64,000 nucleotides of DNA, taken from assembly GCA_035452965.1 (NCBI GenBank), contig DAOTCE010000027.1:7718-71717 (forward strand), read 5' to 3'. This DNA comes from Candidatus Paceibacterota bacterium. GTDB lineage: Bacteria > Verrucomicrobiota > Verrucomicrobiia > Limisphaerales > UBA8199. Shown here in pieces: positions 9,310 through 18,078 of the stretch (position 1 is its first letter; each line of letters starts with the position of its first letter). Below the pieces are notes generated by a model. The model worked only from the letters and a program-made list of their open reading frames with translations. It searched no databases and had not been told where the DNA came from. Position numbers and translations under genes: made by a program.

Positions 9310-10979
9310 CCGAAGCCATGCTGGAAATTCGAAGGCCGAAACCCGAAGGCCGAAAGAAGTCCGAAGCCCGAAATCCGAAACGATCACGCGTTGGGCAGGC
9401 CTCCCGGCTCTCCGGGTCTCGGATTTCGGCCTTCCTTCGGCCTTCGGATTTCGGATTTCGAGTCTTGCAGGCCTTCATTGGTGCGACCCTTCTCTTTCCC
9501 TGCCTCAGCTCTTCTCCGGTCCACGCTCAGTCCGCCATCCCCGACCGGCCGGAAAAGCTCGCCTATCCGCCGCTGGTCTATGAGCCGCCGACGCCAGAAG
9601 CCTTTCGCGCCCCGCTAAAAAGCGGCCCGATTGCGTATGTGGTGGCGGACCGCGAGTTGCCGTTGGTCAATATTGTCGTTTACGCCCACACCGGCTCGTA
9701 CCTGGAGCCCGCCGGCAAAGAGGGCTTGGCCGATCTGACCGGCCACCTCCTGGCCCGCGGCGGCACGAAGTCAATGACCGCTGAAGCCCTGGAGGAGCGC
9801 CTGGCATTCTTGGCCGCGCAGCTCAGTTCGGGCATAGGCGAAAACGTGGGCAGCGTGAGCCTGAACCTGCTCGCAAAAGACCTGGATGAGGGCCTCGCCA
9901 TCCTGCGCGAGGCCTTGAGCGCACCCCGGTTTCAGGACGACAAGATCGCCCTCCGCAAACAGCAAATGCTTCAGGGAATGCAGCAGCGGAATGACGAGTC
10001 GGCTGCCATCGAAAGACGCGAGCAGTCTTTCCTGGCGTTCGGTGAGAACTTCTGGGCGAATCGTTACCCGACGGCTGCCTCCGTGGACTCGATTACGCGC
10101 GCAGACCTGGAAAAGTTCCACCAGCAGTGGTTTCATCCTGCCAACCTTGTTGTGGCGGCGAGCGGCGATTTCGATCGCGAAGCACTGCTGCGGAAGCTCG
10201 AGGCAATGTTCGCCAATTGGCCATTCAAGGGCCAAACACCACCCCCCATTCCCACCAACACCACGTTCGCCACCAGCGGGGTATACCTCGTCGAGAAGGA
10301 CGTCAACCAGGGGCGCGTAGCCATGATGCTTCCCGGCATCCTGCGTGACAACCCGGACTACTTCGCGGTAGGGGTCATGAACGACATCCTCGGGGGGGGT
10401 GGCTTCACTGCCCGCATCATGAACCGCGTTCGCTCCGACGAGGGCCTGGCCTACGACGCTCACTCGAGCTTCCAGGGCGGTGTCTACTATCCACTGCCAT
10501 TTGCGGCGGGCTTCCAGTCCAAGTCGCGCACCGTCGCCTACGCCGCATCGCTGGTGCTCGACGAGATACGGAAAATGGCCGCCGCGCCGGTAACCGAGAG
10601 CGAACTGAACGTCTCGAAGCGCGGATTTGTTGAGCGGTTCCCCCGCATCTTCTCGACCAAATCGCAGACTGCCAACACCTTTGCGCAGGACGAATTCACC
10701 GGACGCTTTGCCCGGCAGCCGGACTACTGGAAGACCTATCGCTCGCGCATCGAAGCGGTCAACCAGGACGACGTGCTGCGCGTGGCGCAGAAGTACCTGA
10801 AGCTGGATAAGCTCGTTATTCTCGTTGTGGGCCAGAAAGACCAGATCATGCGCGGTTACCCGGATCACCCGGTGAAGTTAACCGATCTGGCCGGCGGCCG
10901 GCTGACCGAGCTGCCTTTGCGCGACCCGCTGACGATGAAACCCCTCGCCCACCCCACGAGCGCAGAATCTTCCCGGTAG
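9306..10979 (+). CDS. M16 family protease partner lacking the zinc motif
   Basis: 557 residues, translationally coupled to the active M16 gene by a 4-nt overlap. The fold markers are present (YVVADRELPLVNIVVYAHTG, FFHPANLVVAASGDFDRE-like block, GGGFTARIMNRVRSDEGLAY) but the HxxEH position reads LTGHLLARGG, so it is expected to be a non-catalytic partner. The first ~55 residues are odd: they are encoded by a CCGAAA-rich inverted repeat lying between the start codon and the signal peptide (VLQAFIGATLLFPCLSSSPVHA). The reading frame is kept through the repeat. Whether translation really starts at the overlapping ATG or further in is uncertain. Confidence 0.88.
   Translation: MTEAMLEIRRPKPEGRKKSEARNPKRSRVGQASRLSGSRISAFLRPSDFGFRVLQAFIGATLLFPCLSSSPVHAQSAIPDRPEKLAYPPLVYEPPTPEAFRAPLKSGPIAYVVADRELPLVNIVVYAHTGSYLEPAGKEGLADLTGHLLARGGTKSMTAEALEERLAFLAAQLSSGIGENVGSVSLNLLAKDLDEGLAILREALSAPRFQDDKIALRKQQMLQGMQQRNDESAAIERREQSFLAFGENFWANRYPTAASVDSITRADLEKFHQQWFHPANLVVAASGDFDREALLRKLEAMFANWPFKGQTPPPIPTNTTFATSGVYLVEKDVNQGRVAMMLPGILRDNPDYFAVGVMNDILGGGGFTARIMNRVRSDEGLAYDAHSSFQGGVYYPLPFAAGFQSKSRTVAYAASLVLDEIRKMAAAPVTESELNVSKRGFVERFPRIFSTKSQTANTFAQDEFTGRFARQPDYWKTYRSRIEAVNQDDVLRVAQKYLKLDKLVILVVGQKDQIMRGYPDHPVKLTDLAGGRLTELPLRDPLTMKPLAHPTSAESSR
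9324..9464 (+). repeat. CCGAAA-rich imperfect inverted repeat inside the M16 partner gene
   Basis: Left arm 9324-9380 is built of repeated GAAGGCCGAAA / CCGAAATCCGAA units; right arm 9417-9464 is its reverse complement with the same units (TTCGGCCTTCGGATTTCGG). The arms enclose about 36 bases with a CAGGCCTCCCGGCTCTCCGGG-type segment. The element is about 141 bases, a multiple of three, so it adds about 47 codons in frame. It looks like a dispersed palindromic genome repeat that landed in a coding region. Confidence 0.8.
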
Positions 10980-10993
10980 ATTACAATCTGGAT

Positions 10994-11021
10994 TTGACTC
11001 ATCCCGCCGCTGGGGTATGCT
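10994..11021 (+). promoter_or_regulatory. Sigma-70-type promoter of the pgk operon
   Basis: TTGACT (10994-10999), a 16-base spacer and TATGCT (11016-11021), 30 bases before the pgk ATG. The position between the M16 stop and pgk and the good hexamers support a housekeeping promoter. Confidence 0.65.
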
Positions 11022-11051
11022 CTGCGCCCCAAATCCGGAAGACGAAGATTT

Positions 11052-12308
11052 ATGGCAAAGCTGACTGTGACAGACCTGGATGTGCGCGGCAAACGCGTGT
11101 TTGTGCGCGTGGACTATAACGTGCCGCTGGAGGAAAAGGACGGCCAGATGGTAATCACGGATGAGACGCGCATCGTGGCAACCCTGCCGACACTCCGACT
11201 GCTCATCCAGAAGGGCGGCAAACTGATCCTCGCAGCCCACCTCGGCCGGCCCAAAGGCAAGCGCGAGCCCTCAATGTCCCTCCGCCCGGTGGCAGCGCGC
11301 CTGGCGGATTTGCTCGGCTGCAATGTGGCGTTCGCGGATGACTGCATCGGCCCGAAGGTCGAACAAACAGTGAGCATCATGAAGCCCGGCGACGTGCTGT
11401 TGCTGGAGAACGTCCGTTATTACAACGCGGAAGAAGCGAACGACCCGAACTTCAGCGAGCAGCTGGCGAAGGTGGCGGATGTGTATGTGAACGACGCATT
11501 CGGCGCGGCGCACCGCGCCCATGCCTCGACGGAGGGCGTCGCCCGCCTGGTCGCCAAGCGCGGGGGCCAGTGCGCCGCCGGCCTGCTGATGGAGCGCGAG
11601 CTCAAGTTCCTGGGCGAGGAGTTGGAGAAACCCGCCCGCCCGTTTGTCGTCATTCTCGGCGGAGCGAAAGTCTCGGACAAGATCGAGGTCATTGACCGGT
11701 TGTTGGAAAAGGCCGACGCGCTGCTGATTGGCGGGGCGATGGCCTACACGTTTCGATTGGCGCAAGGCTGCAAGACGGGCAAATCGCTGGTCGAGCCGGA
11801 CAAGGCGGAAGTCGCCAAGTCGGCCCTGGCCAAGGCGAAGCAGCGCGGCGTTAAGTTCCTGCTGCCGATGGATGATGTCGTTGCAGTGCCGGTGAAGACC
11901 GATAAATTGGACAAGAAGGGCAAGCCCATCATTGATTACCAGAACTTGCGCGTCAACACGAACCTTAGTTGTCCGGATGACGCCGCCGGTTTGGACATAG
12001 GCCCGGCCACGGCAAAAGCCTACTCCGACGAGGTCGCCACTGCCAAGACCATCCTCTGGAACGGACCCATGGGCCTGTTCGAGGACAAACGCTTCGCAGA
12101 AGGCACGTTTGCCGTCGCCCGGGCCGTGGCAGACGTGACGCAAAAGGGCGGCGCCAAGAGCATCATCGGCGGCGGTGACAGCGTAAAAGCGCTAAATAAA
12201 GCCAAGCTGGGCGACAAAGTCACCTTCATGAGCACCGGTGGTGGCGCCAGCCTCGAATTCCTCGAGGGCAAGGCCCTGCCCGGTGTCGTCGCGCTGAGCG
12301 ACAAGTGA
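11052..12308 (+). CDS. pgk: Phosphoglycerate kinase
   Basis: Glycolytic enzyme transferring phosphate from 1,3-bisphosphoglycerate to ADP. 418 residues, close to the bacterial norm (~390-420). Visible blocks: RVFVRVDYNVPL near residue 15, the substrate-binding LAAHLGRPKG, ENVRYYNAEEANDP, NDAFGAAHRAHAST, the GGAKVSDKIEVI stretch, and the C-terminal nucleotide block FMSTGGGASLEFLEGK. First gene of a pgk-tpiA-secG unit; 52 nt separate it from tpiA. Confidence 0.98.
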   Translation: MAKLTVTDLDVRGKRVFVRVDYNVPLEEKDGQMVITDETRIVATLPTLRLLIQKGGKLILAAHLGRPKGKREPSMSLRPVAARLADLLGCNVAFADDCIGPKVEQTVSIMKPGDVLLLENVRYYNAEEANDPNFSEQLAKVADVYVNDAFGAAHRAHASTEGVARLVAKRGGQCAAGLLMERELKFLGEELEKPARPFVVILGGAKVSDKIEVIDRLLEKADALLIGGAMAYTFRLAQGCKTGKSLVEPDKAEVAKSALAKAKQRGVKFLLPMDDVVAVPVKTDKLDKKGKPIIDYQNLRVNTNLSCPDDAAGLDIGPATAKAYSDEVATAKTILWNGPMGLFEDKRFAEGTFAVARAVADVTQKGGAKSIIGGGDSVKALNKAKLGDKVTFMSTGGGASLEFLEGKALPGVVALSDK

Positions 12309-12360
12309 ATCGTCACTAAAGCGCAAAGCAGCACAAGGGCAGACCCTTTCAAGACAATCT

Positions 12361-13125
12361 ATGAATAAAGAACGGAAGCTGATTATTGCCGGGAACTGGA
12401 AGATGAACAAGACGGTGGCCGAAGCGCTCGACCTGGTCCGCGGCCTCAAGATCGAGTTGGCCAACGTCAAAGAGGTGGACACCGTCGTGTGCCCGCCATT
12501 CACCGCGTTGAGCGAGGTGTCGAAAGCCATCCTCGATTCCAGTATCCGCCTCGGGGCACAAAACATGAGCGAGCACAACGTTGGCGCTTACACCGGGGAA
12601 GTCGCCGCCGTGATGCTCAAGGAGTTCTCGGTGCGTTACGTCATCCTCGGCCACTCGGAACGCCGACAATACCAGAAGGAATCGGACGCCCTCATTGCCC
12701 GAAAAGCCGCCGCCGTCCACGCGGCATCGCTCAAGCCGATTGTGTGCATCGGCGAGACCCTGGCCGAGCGGGAAGCCGGCCAGATGGAGAAAGTCCTGGA
12801 GACCCAGGTTCGCGGGAGCCTGGCAGGGCTGACCCGGGAACAGATGGAAGAAACCGTCGTTGCCTATGAGCCAGTCTGGGCCATTGGCACCGGCAAGACC
12901 GCAACGACCGCGCAGGCACAGCAGGCGCATGCTTTTGTCCGGGGATTGCTGGTCAAAATGTTCGACGAAACAGTTGCCCGCCGCGTCCGCATTCAATATG
13001 GTGGCAGTGTCAAGCCGTCCAACGCGCGCGAGCTGATGAGCCAGCCGGACGTGGATGGCGCCCTGGTGGGTGGCGCTTCATTGGAGGCGCGCAGCTTTGC
13101 GGATATAATTAAGAATTCAATTTAG
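12361..13125 (+). CDS. tpiA: Triosephosphate isomerase
   Basis: Interconverts dihydroxyacetone phosphate and glyceraldehyde 3-phosphate. 254 residues, typical for the family. Catalytic elements are all present: GNWKMNKT with the Lys near residue 17, ILGHSERRQ with the electrophilic His, and AYEPVWAIGTGKTAT with the catalytic Glu and loop 6; phosphate-binding IQYGGSVKPSN and GALVGGASLEARSF follow. Second gene of the pgk operon. Confidence 0.98.
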   Translation: MNKERKLIIAGNWKMNKTVAEALDLVRGLKIELANVKEVDTVVCPPFTALSEVSKAILDSSIRLGAQNMSEHNVGAYTGEVAAVMLKEFSVRYVILGHSERRQYQKESDALIARKAAAVHAASLKPIVCIGETLAEREAGQMEKVLETQVRGSLAGLTREQMEETVVAYEPVWAIGTGKTATTAQAQQAHAFVRGLLVKMFDETVARRVRIQYGGSVKPSNARELMSQPDVDGALVGGASLEARSFADIIKNSI

Positions 13126-13134
13126 AAAGAGAAT

Positions 13135-13590
13135 ATGGGTTTTCTGATAGGCCTGTTGACGGTTGTGATGGTGCTGGACTGCGTGGTGCTGATATTGCTC
13201 GTGCTGATTCAACTCCCGAAGAAAGACGCTGGCGTCGGCCTGGCCTTCGGCGGTGGCGCAACGGATGCTCTCTTCGGCGCGGGTTCAGGCAATGTGTTGA
13301 CCAAGATCACCAAGTACGCCGCCGGGGCCTTCTTCATCCTGGCATTGGTGCTCTCGCTGCTCCAACGCGCTTATCAAACCCGGACCACAAGCGCGTTCCA
13401 GGAGGGGCTGATGAAAGCCAGCCCGACTTCGGTCACCCCCCCGACACCCGCGCAGCCGCCGGCAGCGGCTCCCAAGCCGGCTGCCGTCCCTGGCACCAAC
13501 ACCCTTACAATTGCCCCGCCGGCGGAGAACACGAATCTCCCCGTCCCCGCCCCGGCAAGTCCGCCGACTTCAGCGCCGCCCAAGCAGTAG
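13135..13590 (+). CDS. secG: Preprotein translocase subunit SecG
   Basis: Small inner-membrane subunit of the Sec translocon. Two hydrophobic segments (LLTVVMVLDCVVLILLVLIQ and AGAFFILALVLSLLQ) flank the conserved glycine-rich stretch GVGLAFGGGATDALFGAGSG. At 151 residues it is longer than usual (~75-110) because of a Pro/Ala-rich C-terminal tail of about 60 residues. It begins 9 nt after tpiA with an AAAGAGA site; the pgk-tpiA-secG order is common in bacteria. Confidence 0.93.
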   Translation: MGFLIGLLTVVMVLDCVVLILLVLIQLPKKDAGVGLAFGGGATDALFGAGSGNVLTKITKYAAGAFFILALVLSLLQRAYQTRTTSAFQEGLMKASPTSVTPPTPAQPPAAAPKPAAVPGTNTLTIAPPAENTNLPVPAPASPPTSAPPKQ

Positions 13591-13743
13591 CGATCCGGAG
13601 GGCCCACGTCGTTTGACCATCAGCCGCGCCTGGATGCGCGGAGTGGTCGCCTTTCCCGTAACGCGATGACGTCTAGCCTCCATGGCCAGCCGTTGAAGAA
13701 TTCTATTGCCGGGTCCTCAAATGCAGCAAACAATTCCGCTGTT

Positions 13744-15027
13744 ATGCATGACAAACTCACTCGGCGCCAATTCCTTAAGACAACCTCCGCTGCTGTCCTC
13801 ACCACCCCGCTCCTGCTTCAGGCCGCTGGCCGTGCCTCCGGCCGGAAAGGACCCAACGATTGCATTACACTGGGTGTCATTGGCACGGGCACCCAAGGGC
13901 GCGGCCTGACGAACAATTTCCTGGCCATGCCCGACACGCAAGTTGTGGCCGTCTGCGACGTGGACACCACCCGCCGCGACCACCACCGCCGGATGGTAGA
14001 CGAGTTCTACAGCATTAAGGGCAACAAGGACTTTCAGGGCTGCACCGGTTACAAGGACTTCCGCGACCTGCTCGCGCGCAAGGACATTGATGGGGTCGTG
14101 ATTGCCGCGCCGGACCACTGGCACGCCGGCATGGCCATCGCTGCCTGCGAAGCCGGCAAGGATGTCTATTGCGAGAAACCGCTCTCCCTGACCATTCGTG
14201 AGGCCCGCGAGATGGTGAAGGCGGCCAGGAAATTCGGCCGTGTCTTCCAGACCGGCTCGATGCAGCGATCCTCAGGCGAGTTTCGCAAGGCCTGCGAATT
14301 GGTGCGCAATGGCCGCATCGGCAAGGTCAAACAGATCATCGTGGACGTCGGGTCGCCGTCGGTTCCGTGCGACCTGCCGGAGGAACCGATGGAGCCGGGC
14401 CTGAACTGGGACCTATGGCTTGGGCCCGCCGCGCTCCGCCCCTACAATTCCATCCTGAGTCCCCGCGGCGTGCACACGCACTTCCCGGACTGGCGAAATT
14501 ACCGCGAATTCTCCGGCGGCATGATGACCGACTGGGGCGCGCACCACTTCGACATCGCCCAGTGGGGCCTTGGCATGGACGCGAGCGGACCCGTGGAGAT
14601 CATCCCTCCCGAGGACCCCAAGGCAAACCGGGGCGTGCGCTACCTCTACGCTAACGGCGTCGAAATGATCCACGGCAATAGCGGCGGCGTGCTGTTTATC
14701 GGCACCGAGGGAAAAATCCTGGTCAACCGCGGCAAGTTCGAGGCCACGCCAGCTTCCCTCGCCGAGGAACCGCTCGGCGCCGGCGCCATTCGTCTCTACA
14801 ACAGCTACAGCCACACCAAAGACTTCCTGGATTGCATGCGCAGCCGCAAGCGCCCGATCTGCGATGTGGAGATTGGCTGCCGCTCAGTCACCGTCTGCCA
14901 CCTGGGCAACCTGGCCTACTGGAATCACCGGCGCTTGCGCTGGGACCCCGTCAAGGAACGGTTCATCGGCGACCGTGAAGCCAACCGGTGGCTGGACCGC
15001 CCCAAACGGGGGCCCTGGAAGGTGTGA
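13744..15027 (+). CDS. Tat-exported Gfo/Idh/MocA family oxidoreductase
   Basis: NAD(P)-dependent oxidoreductase of about 427 residues, probably acting on a sugar or polyol outside the cytoplasm. The ATG at 13744 gives MHDKLTRRQFLKTTSAAVL, a clear twin-arginine signal; an upstream ATG would put 26 unrelated residues in front. The Rossmann motif is GVIGTGTQGRG, followed by CDVDTTRRDHH and the family motif YCEKPLSLT. The C-terminal GFO_IDH_MocA domain includes GGMMTDWGAHHFDIAQWGLG. Such proteins are numerous in Verrucomicrobiota and Planctomycetota; substrate unknown. Confidence 0.88.
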   Translation: MHDKLTRRQFLKTTSAAVLTTPLLLQAAGRASGRKGPNDCITLGVIGTGTQGRGLTNNFLAMPDTQVVAVCDVDTTRRDHHRRMVDEFYSIKGNKDFQGCTGYKDFRDLLARKDIDGVVIAAPDHWHAGMAIAACEAGKDVYCEKPLSLTIREAREMVKAARKFGRVFQTGSMQRSSGEFRKACELVRNGRIGKVKQIIVDVGSPSVPCDLPEEPMEPGLNWDLWLGPAALRPYNSILSPRGVHTHFPDWRNYREFSGGMMTDWGAHHFDIAQWGLGMDASGPVEIIPPEDPKANRGVRYLYANGVEMIHGNSGGVLFIGTEGKILVNRGKFEATPASLAEEPLGAGAIRLYNSYSHTKDFLDCMRSRKRPICDVEIGCRSVTVCHLGNLAYWNHRRLRWDPVKERFIGDREANRWLDRPKRGPWKV

Positions 15028-15129
15028 CCGGCCGGTCTTAGCCTCGGCAGATATTCCAATCCGGAGCAGATCAACGCCACCGGCACAATTGCTTGTCGCC
15101 CGGCGGAGTCTTGTTAGCCTTGCGGGGAA

Positions 15130-16185
15130 ATGCGAATTCATCTCCTCTGGACGCTGCCGCTGCTGGCGCTGCCGGCGATAGCGGCGGAACGCAAGTTCGA
15201 TTTTGGCGAAGTGCGCGAAGGCCAGATGCCGCCCGGGTTCCGCAGCACGGTAACCGGATTGGGAAAGCCAGGGAACTGGCAGGTGATCATGGACGAGGTG
15301 CCGCCGCTGTTGCCGCCCCTCACACCCGGAGCGCAGGTGATTGCCCGGAAGCCCGTGCTGGCGCAACTCGCTCAAGATCCGACGGATGAGCATTTCCCGC
15401 TGCTGATCAACGAGAGCGAAACTGTTGGGGACTTCACCCTGACCACGCGGTTCAAAACCGTCCGAGGTGTAGTCGAGCAGATGGCGGGCATCGCGTTCCG
15501 GGTCCAGAATGAGAGCAACTACTATGTCGTTCGCGCCAGTTCGCTGGGCAACAACCTCCGCTTCTACAAAGTAATGCGCGGCGAGCGCGGACCGGTGGTC
15601 GGACCCGAATTGCCAGTCCCCAACAACGTGTGGCATGAATTGACAGTCGAGTGCAAGGGCAACTCCATCCGCTGCATGCTCAACGGCAAGGAACAGATCA
15701 CGGCCACCGACCGGGTCAACCCATTCGTGAGCGGCAAGATAGGATTCTGGACTAAGTCGGACTCCGTGAGTTACTTTGCCGACACCCGGCTGGTGTACAC
15801 CCCGCATGAACCGCCCGCGCAGAAGCTGGTGCGCGACACGGTGAAGAAGTACTCGCGGCTGCTCGGCCTGCAGCTCTACGTAACAGGATTTGAACCGAAA
15901 ACTACCCTCCTCGTGGCCAGCAAGGTTGCGACCGAGGTCGGCCAGGCCGGCGGCAAGGTCGAGCTGGACGTGATTGACCAGGGCACGCCCTACTACGGCA
16001 AAGAGAAGGACTACATCTCTGTGGTGCTCCCGTTGAGAGACCGGAATGGTGATCCGGTGGCGGCCGTGCGCATCAAACTGAAGCCGTCGGCCGGCCAGAC
16101 GGAGCAACATGCCTTCGCCCGGGCGTTGCCGGTCCTCCGGGACATGCAAAAACGGGTGACCTCGCGCCTGGACCTGGTGGACTGA
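15130..16185 (+). CDS. Secreted protein with a concanavalin-like (DUF1080-type) domain
   Basis: 351 residues with a signal peptide (MRIHLLWTLPLLALPAIAA). Residues ~20-235 resemble the laminin-G/DUF1080 lectin-like fold of bacterial glycan-binding proteins, with GDFTLTTRFKTV, AGIAFRVQNESNYYVVRASS, NVWHELTVECKGN and GKIGFWTKSDSVSYFAD. The last ~110 residues form a separate alpha/beta portion (TPYYGKEKDYISVVLPLRD) that looks like a ligand-sensing or cache-like domain, but I cannot name it. It follows the exported oxidoreductase by 102 nt on the same strand and may share its substrate. Confidence 0.7.
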   Translation: MRIHLLWTLPLLALPAIAAERKFDFGEVREGQMPPGFRSTVTGLGKPGNWQVIMDEVPPLLPPLTPGAQVIARKPVLAQLAQDPTDEHFPLLINESETVGDFTLTTRFKTVRGVVEQMAGIAFRVQNESNYYVVRASSLGNNLRFYKVMRGERGPVVGPELPVPNNVWHELTVECKGNSIRCMLNGKEQITATDRVNPFVSGKIGFWTKSDSVSYFADTRLVYTPHEPPAQKLVRDTVKKYSRLLGLQLYVTGFEPKTTLLVASKVATEVGQAGGKVELDVIDQGTPYYGKEKDYISVVLPLRDRNGDPVAAVRIKLKPSAGQTEQHAFARALPVLRDMQKRVTSRLDLVD

Positions 16186-16364
16186 TTCGCTGCCACCCTC
16201 AATACTGAGAATAACTGGCATCGCCATTCGAGCCAAGGCAGGGTTGGGGCCCGCCTGTCCCCAGTTTTGAGACGGTCAGGCTGCGAATGAGACAGTTATA
16301 GCGGGAGCATCACTTTTCTCGGTGGAGGGCCCGGATTGGGCGAGCTTTATGCTCTCACGCGGGC

Positions 16365-16910
16365 ATGAAGCAGGGTATCTTTATTGAGCGCGACGGAGTA
16401 TTAAACTGTGTTCGAGTGGAACGGCAGCAGCAGGTCAGCCCGCTGACGCTGGAGGAGTTCCGCGTCAACGAGGCAATCGCCCCGCTGCTGCGGAAACTCA
16501 AGAACGCCGGGTTGCTCCTCATCGCCACCACCAACCAGCCCGGCTTGTCGCGCGGATACCAATCGCGCCGCGAGCTGGACCGGATGCACGATGCGCTGCG
16601 CCGCGCCCTGCCGCTGGACGACATCCTGGTGTGTCCGCATGACGAGGTTGACCGTTGCCCGTGCCGCAAACCCAAGCCGGGGCTGCTGCTCGAAGCGGGC
16701 TTCAAGTATCACCTCGACATGGATCACGCTTTCGTCATCAGCGACAAGTGGCAGGATGCCGAAGCCGCCCGGCAGGCCGGCTGCACCTCGTTGCTGCTGC
16801 GATCGCCCTGGGTGGGCGATGGCCACCACGACTTCGTTCTGCCGACCCTCGAGGCGATTGTGGACAAAATCCTCGTCCTGCGCTCACCCGCCGGCGTGGT
16901 GACGGTATAA
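16365..16910 (+). CDS. GmhB-like HAD phosphatase with altered nucleophile position
   Basis: Resembles D-glycero-D-manno-heptose-1,7-bisphosphate 7-phosphatase (HAD subclass IIIA), length 181 as expected. The zinc-binding insert CPHDEVDRCPCRKPKPG and the late acidic motif SDKWQDAEAARQAG are intact, as is the TTNQPG block. The first motif, however, reads IFIERDGVLN: the nucleophile Asp of the usual DRDG is Glu here (GAG codon), while the second Asp is kept. Either the protein is impaired or it works in a modified way. Heptose-related genes (GT9 at 18.4 kb, heptose kinase at 29.1 kb) support the heptose link. Confidence 0.75.
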   Translation: MKQGIFIERDGVLNCVRVERQQQVSPLTLEEFRVNEAIAPLLRKLKNAGLLLIATTNQPGLSRGYQSRRELDRMHDALRRALPLDDILVCPHDEVDRCPCRKPKPGLLLEAGFKYHLDMDHAFVISDKWQDAEAARQAGCTSLLLRSPWVGDGHHDFVLPTLEAIVDKILVLRSPAGVVTV

Positions 16911-16924
16911 CCTTCCGGAACCAG

Positions 16925-17833
16925 TCAGGGAGCCGGTGGAACCGCCTTGCCCGGTGAGGGCGATTCCGCGGGGGCATCCTCGACCGGGGCTGCCGAGGCA
17001 GCCGGAGGAATATCGCTCGGCGCGGGGCGGCGGATTCCACCAACGAGCAGAACCTTGCCCTCCCGGTCGGGCTCAAGCCGGGGCCTCATGCCCAAGTAAT
17101 CGTAAGTCTGGCGCGTGATGACCTCACCCTGCGGATTGATGACCGTGTAGTTGAACGAGTGCGCCCCGTCCTGGTAGAGGAGATGAAGATTGCTGAACTT
17201 GTCCACCTGGGGAACAGGGCGGCCGAAGGAGACCATCGGCCCGATGGGAATCACGCGGAACGTCCTGGCCCCCGCGGCATCGGTCAGCCGCACGTAAAGC
17301 CGCAGCTGCGACTTGAGGAAGTTGGCCTGTTGCAGGATGAACTTGCGCACCTCCGGCACGGGGTCAGCGGAGCCTTCGACCGCGGGCACCCCGACCTCCT
17401 GCTCCCACAGCTTGGCGCCTTCGACAACGCCGAAGCGTCTCGGGTCGCTGGTGATGGAACGGTTCCACTGTTTGATCCGCACGGTCGCGCTGACCGTGTA
17501 GCGCCCGGAACGCGTCAGGGAAAAGTAAGGCGCCAGGTCCACGCGCTTGGTGGCCACTCTTGACGACCCCAGCACAAACTCCCCCACCACCGGCACCTCG
17601 CCCAGCTTGCGGACGATTTCAGCCTCCCCTCCCTGCACCGAGAAAGTCAGCCAATCCTCTTCGCCGCCCAGCCGCAAATCCTGGCCGGAACGGTTAGTGA
17701 TGCGCACGGCGGTCGGCATTGCCTCCCCGGGCAGGAACTGGTCCTGCTCCTGCGTGACCTCGACCGTGACCTGCGCCGACACCGTCGTCAATCCGACCGC
17801 CAACAAACTCAGCCATGAACCCAATGCTCTCAT
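16925..17833 (-). CDS. Secreted protein of unknown function
   Basis: 302 residues with a signal peptide (LGSWLSLLAVGLTTVSA). The first domain is Ig/BsuPI-like, with QFLPGEAMPTAVRITNRSGQ and SLTRSGRYTVSATVRIKQW, as in proteins describing tolerance or binding at the cell surface. The second part has FSNLHLLYQDGAHSFNYTVI and a Pro/Ala-rich end. I do not recognise a function. It converges with the GmhB-like gene (15 nt between stops). Confidence 0.65.
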   Translation of the reverse strand: MRALGSWLSLLAVGLTTVSAQVTVEVTQEQDQFLPGEAMPTAVRITNRSGQDLRLGGEEDWLTFSVQGGEAEIVRKLGEVPVVGEFVLGSSRVATKRVDLAPYFSLTRSGRYTVSATVRIKQWNRSITSDPRRFGVVEGAKLWEQEVGVPAVEGSADPVPEVRKFILQQANFLKSQLRLYVRLTDAAGARTFRVIPIGPMVSFGRPVPQVDKFSNLHLLYQDGAHSFNYTVINPQGEVITRQTYDYLGMRPRLEPDREGKVLLVGGIRRPAPSDIPPAASAAPVEDAPAESPSPGKAVPPAP

Positions 17834-18078
17834 TCGCCCACTCTAAGGCGCGCCGACCGGCAGGCAAGCCGCAAAAGCTGCTCTGCCGTGCCTCCTGGCA
17901 CCGCCACCGGACCGCGAGCCGCTCTCGGCTCACGGCAACCACCAACCCGAAGCAGGAACCAGGTACTCTCTGCGCTCCCGGCTCCTTCACCAGCGGTGCA
18001 CACCGAGGACAGCTCGCAGTCCGGCCAAAGGTGATGTCGGCAAGCGGAGCCACGCTCATCCGCCCGGCCAAACACCAG

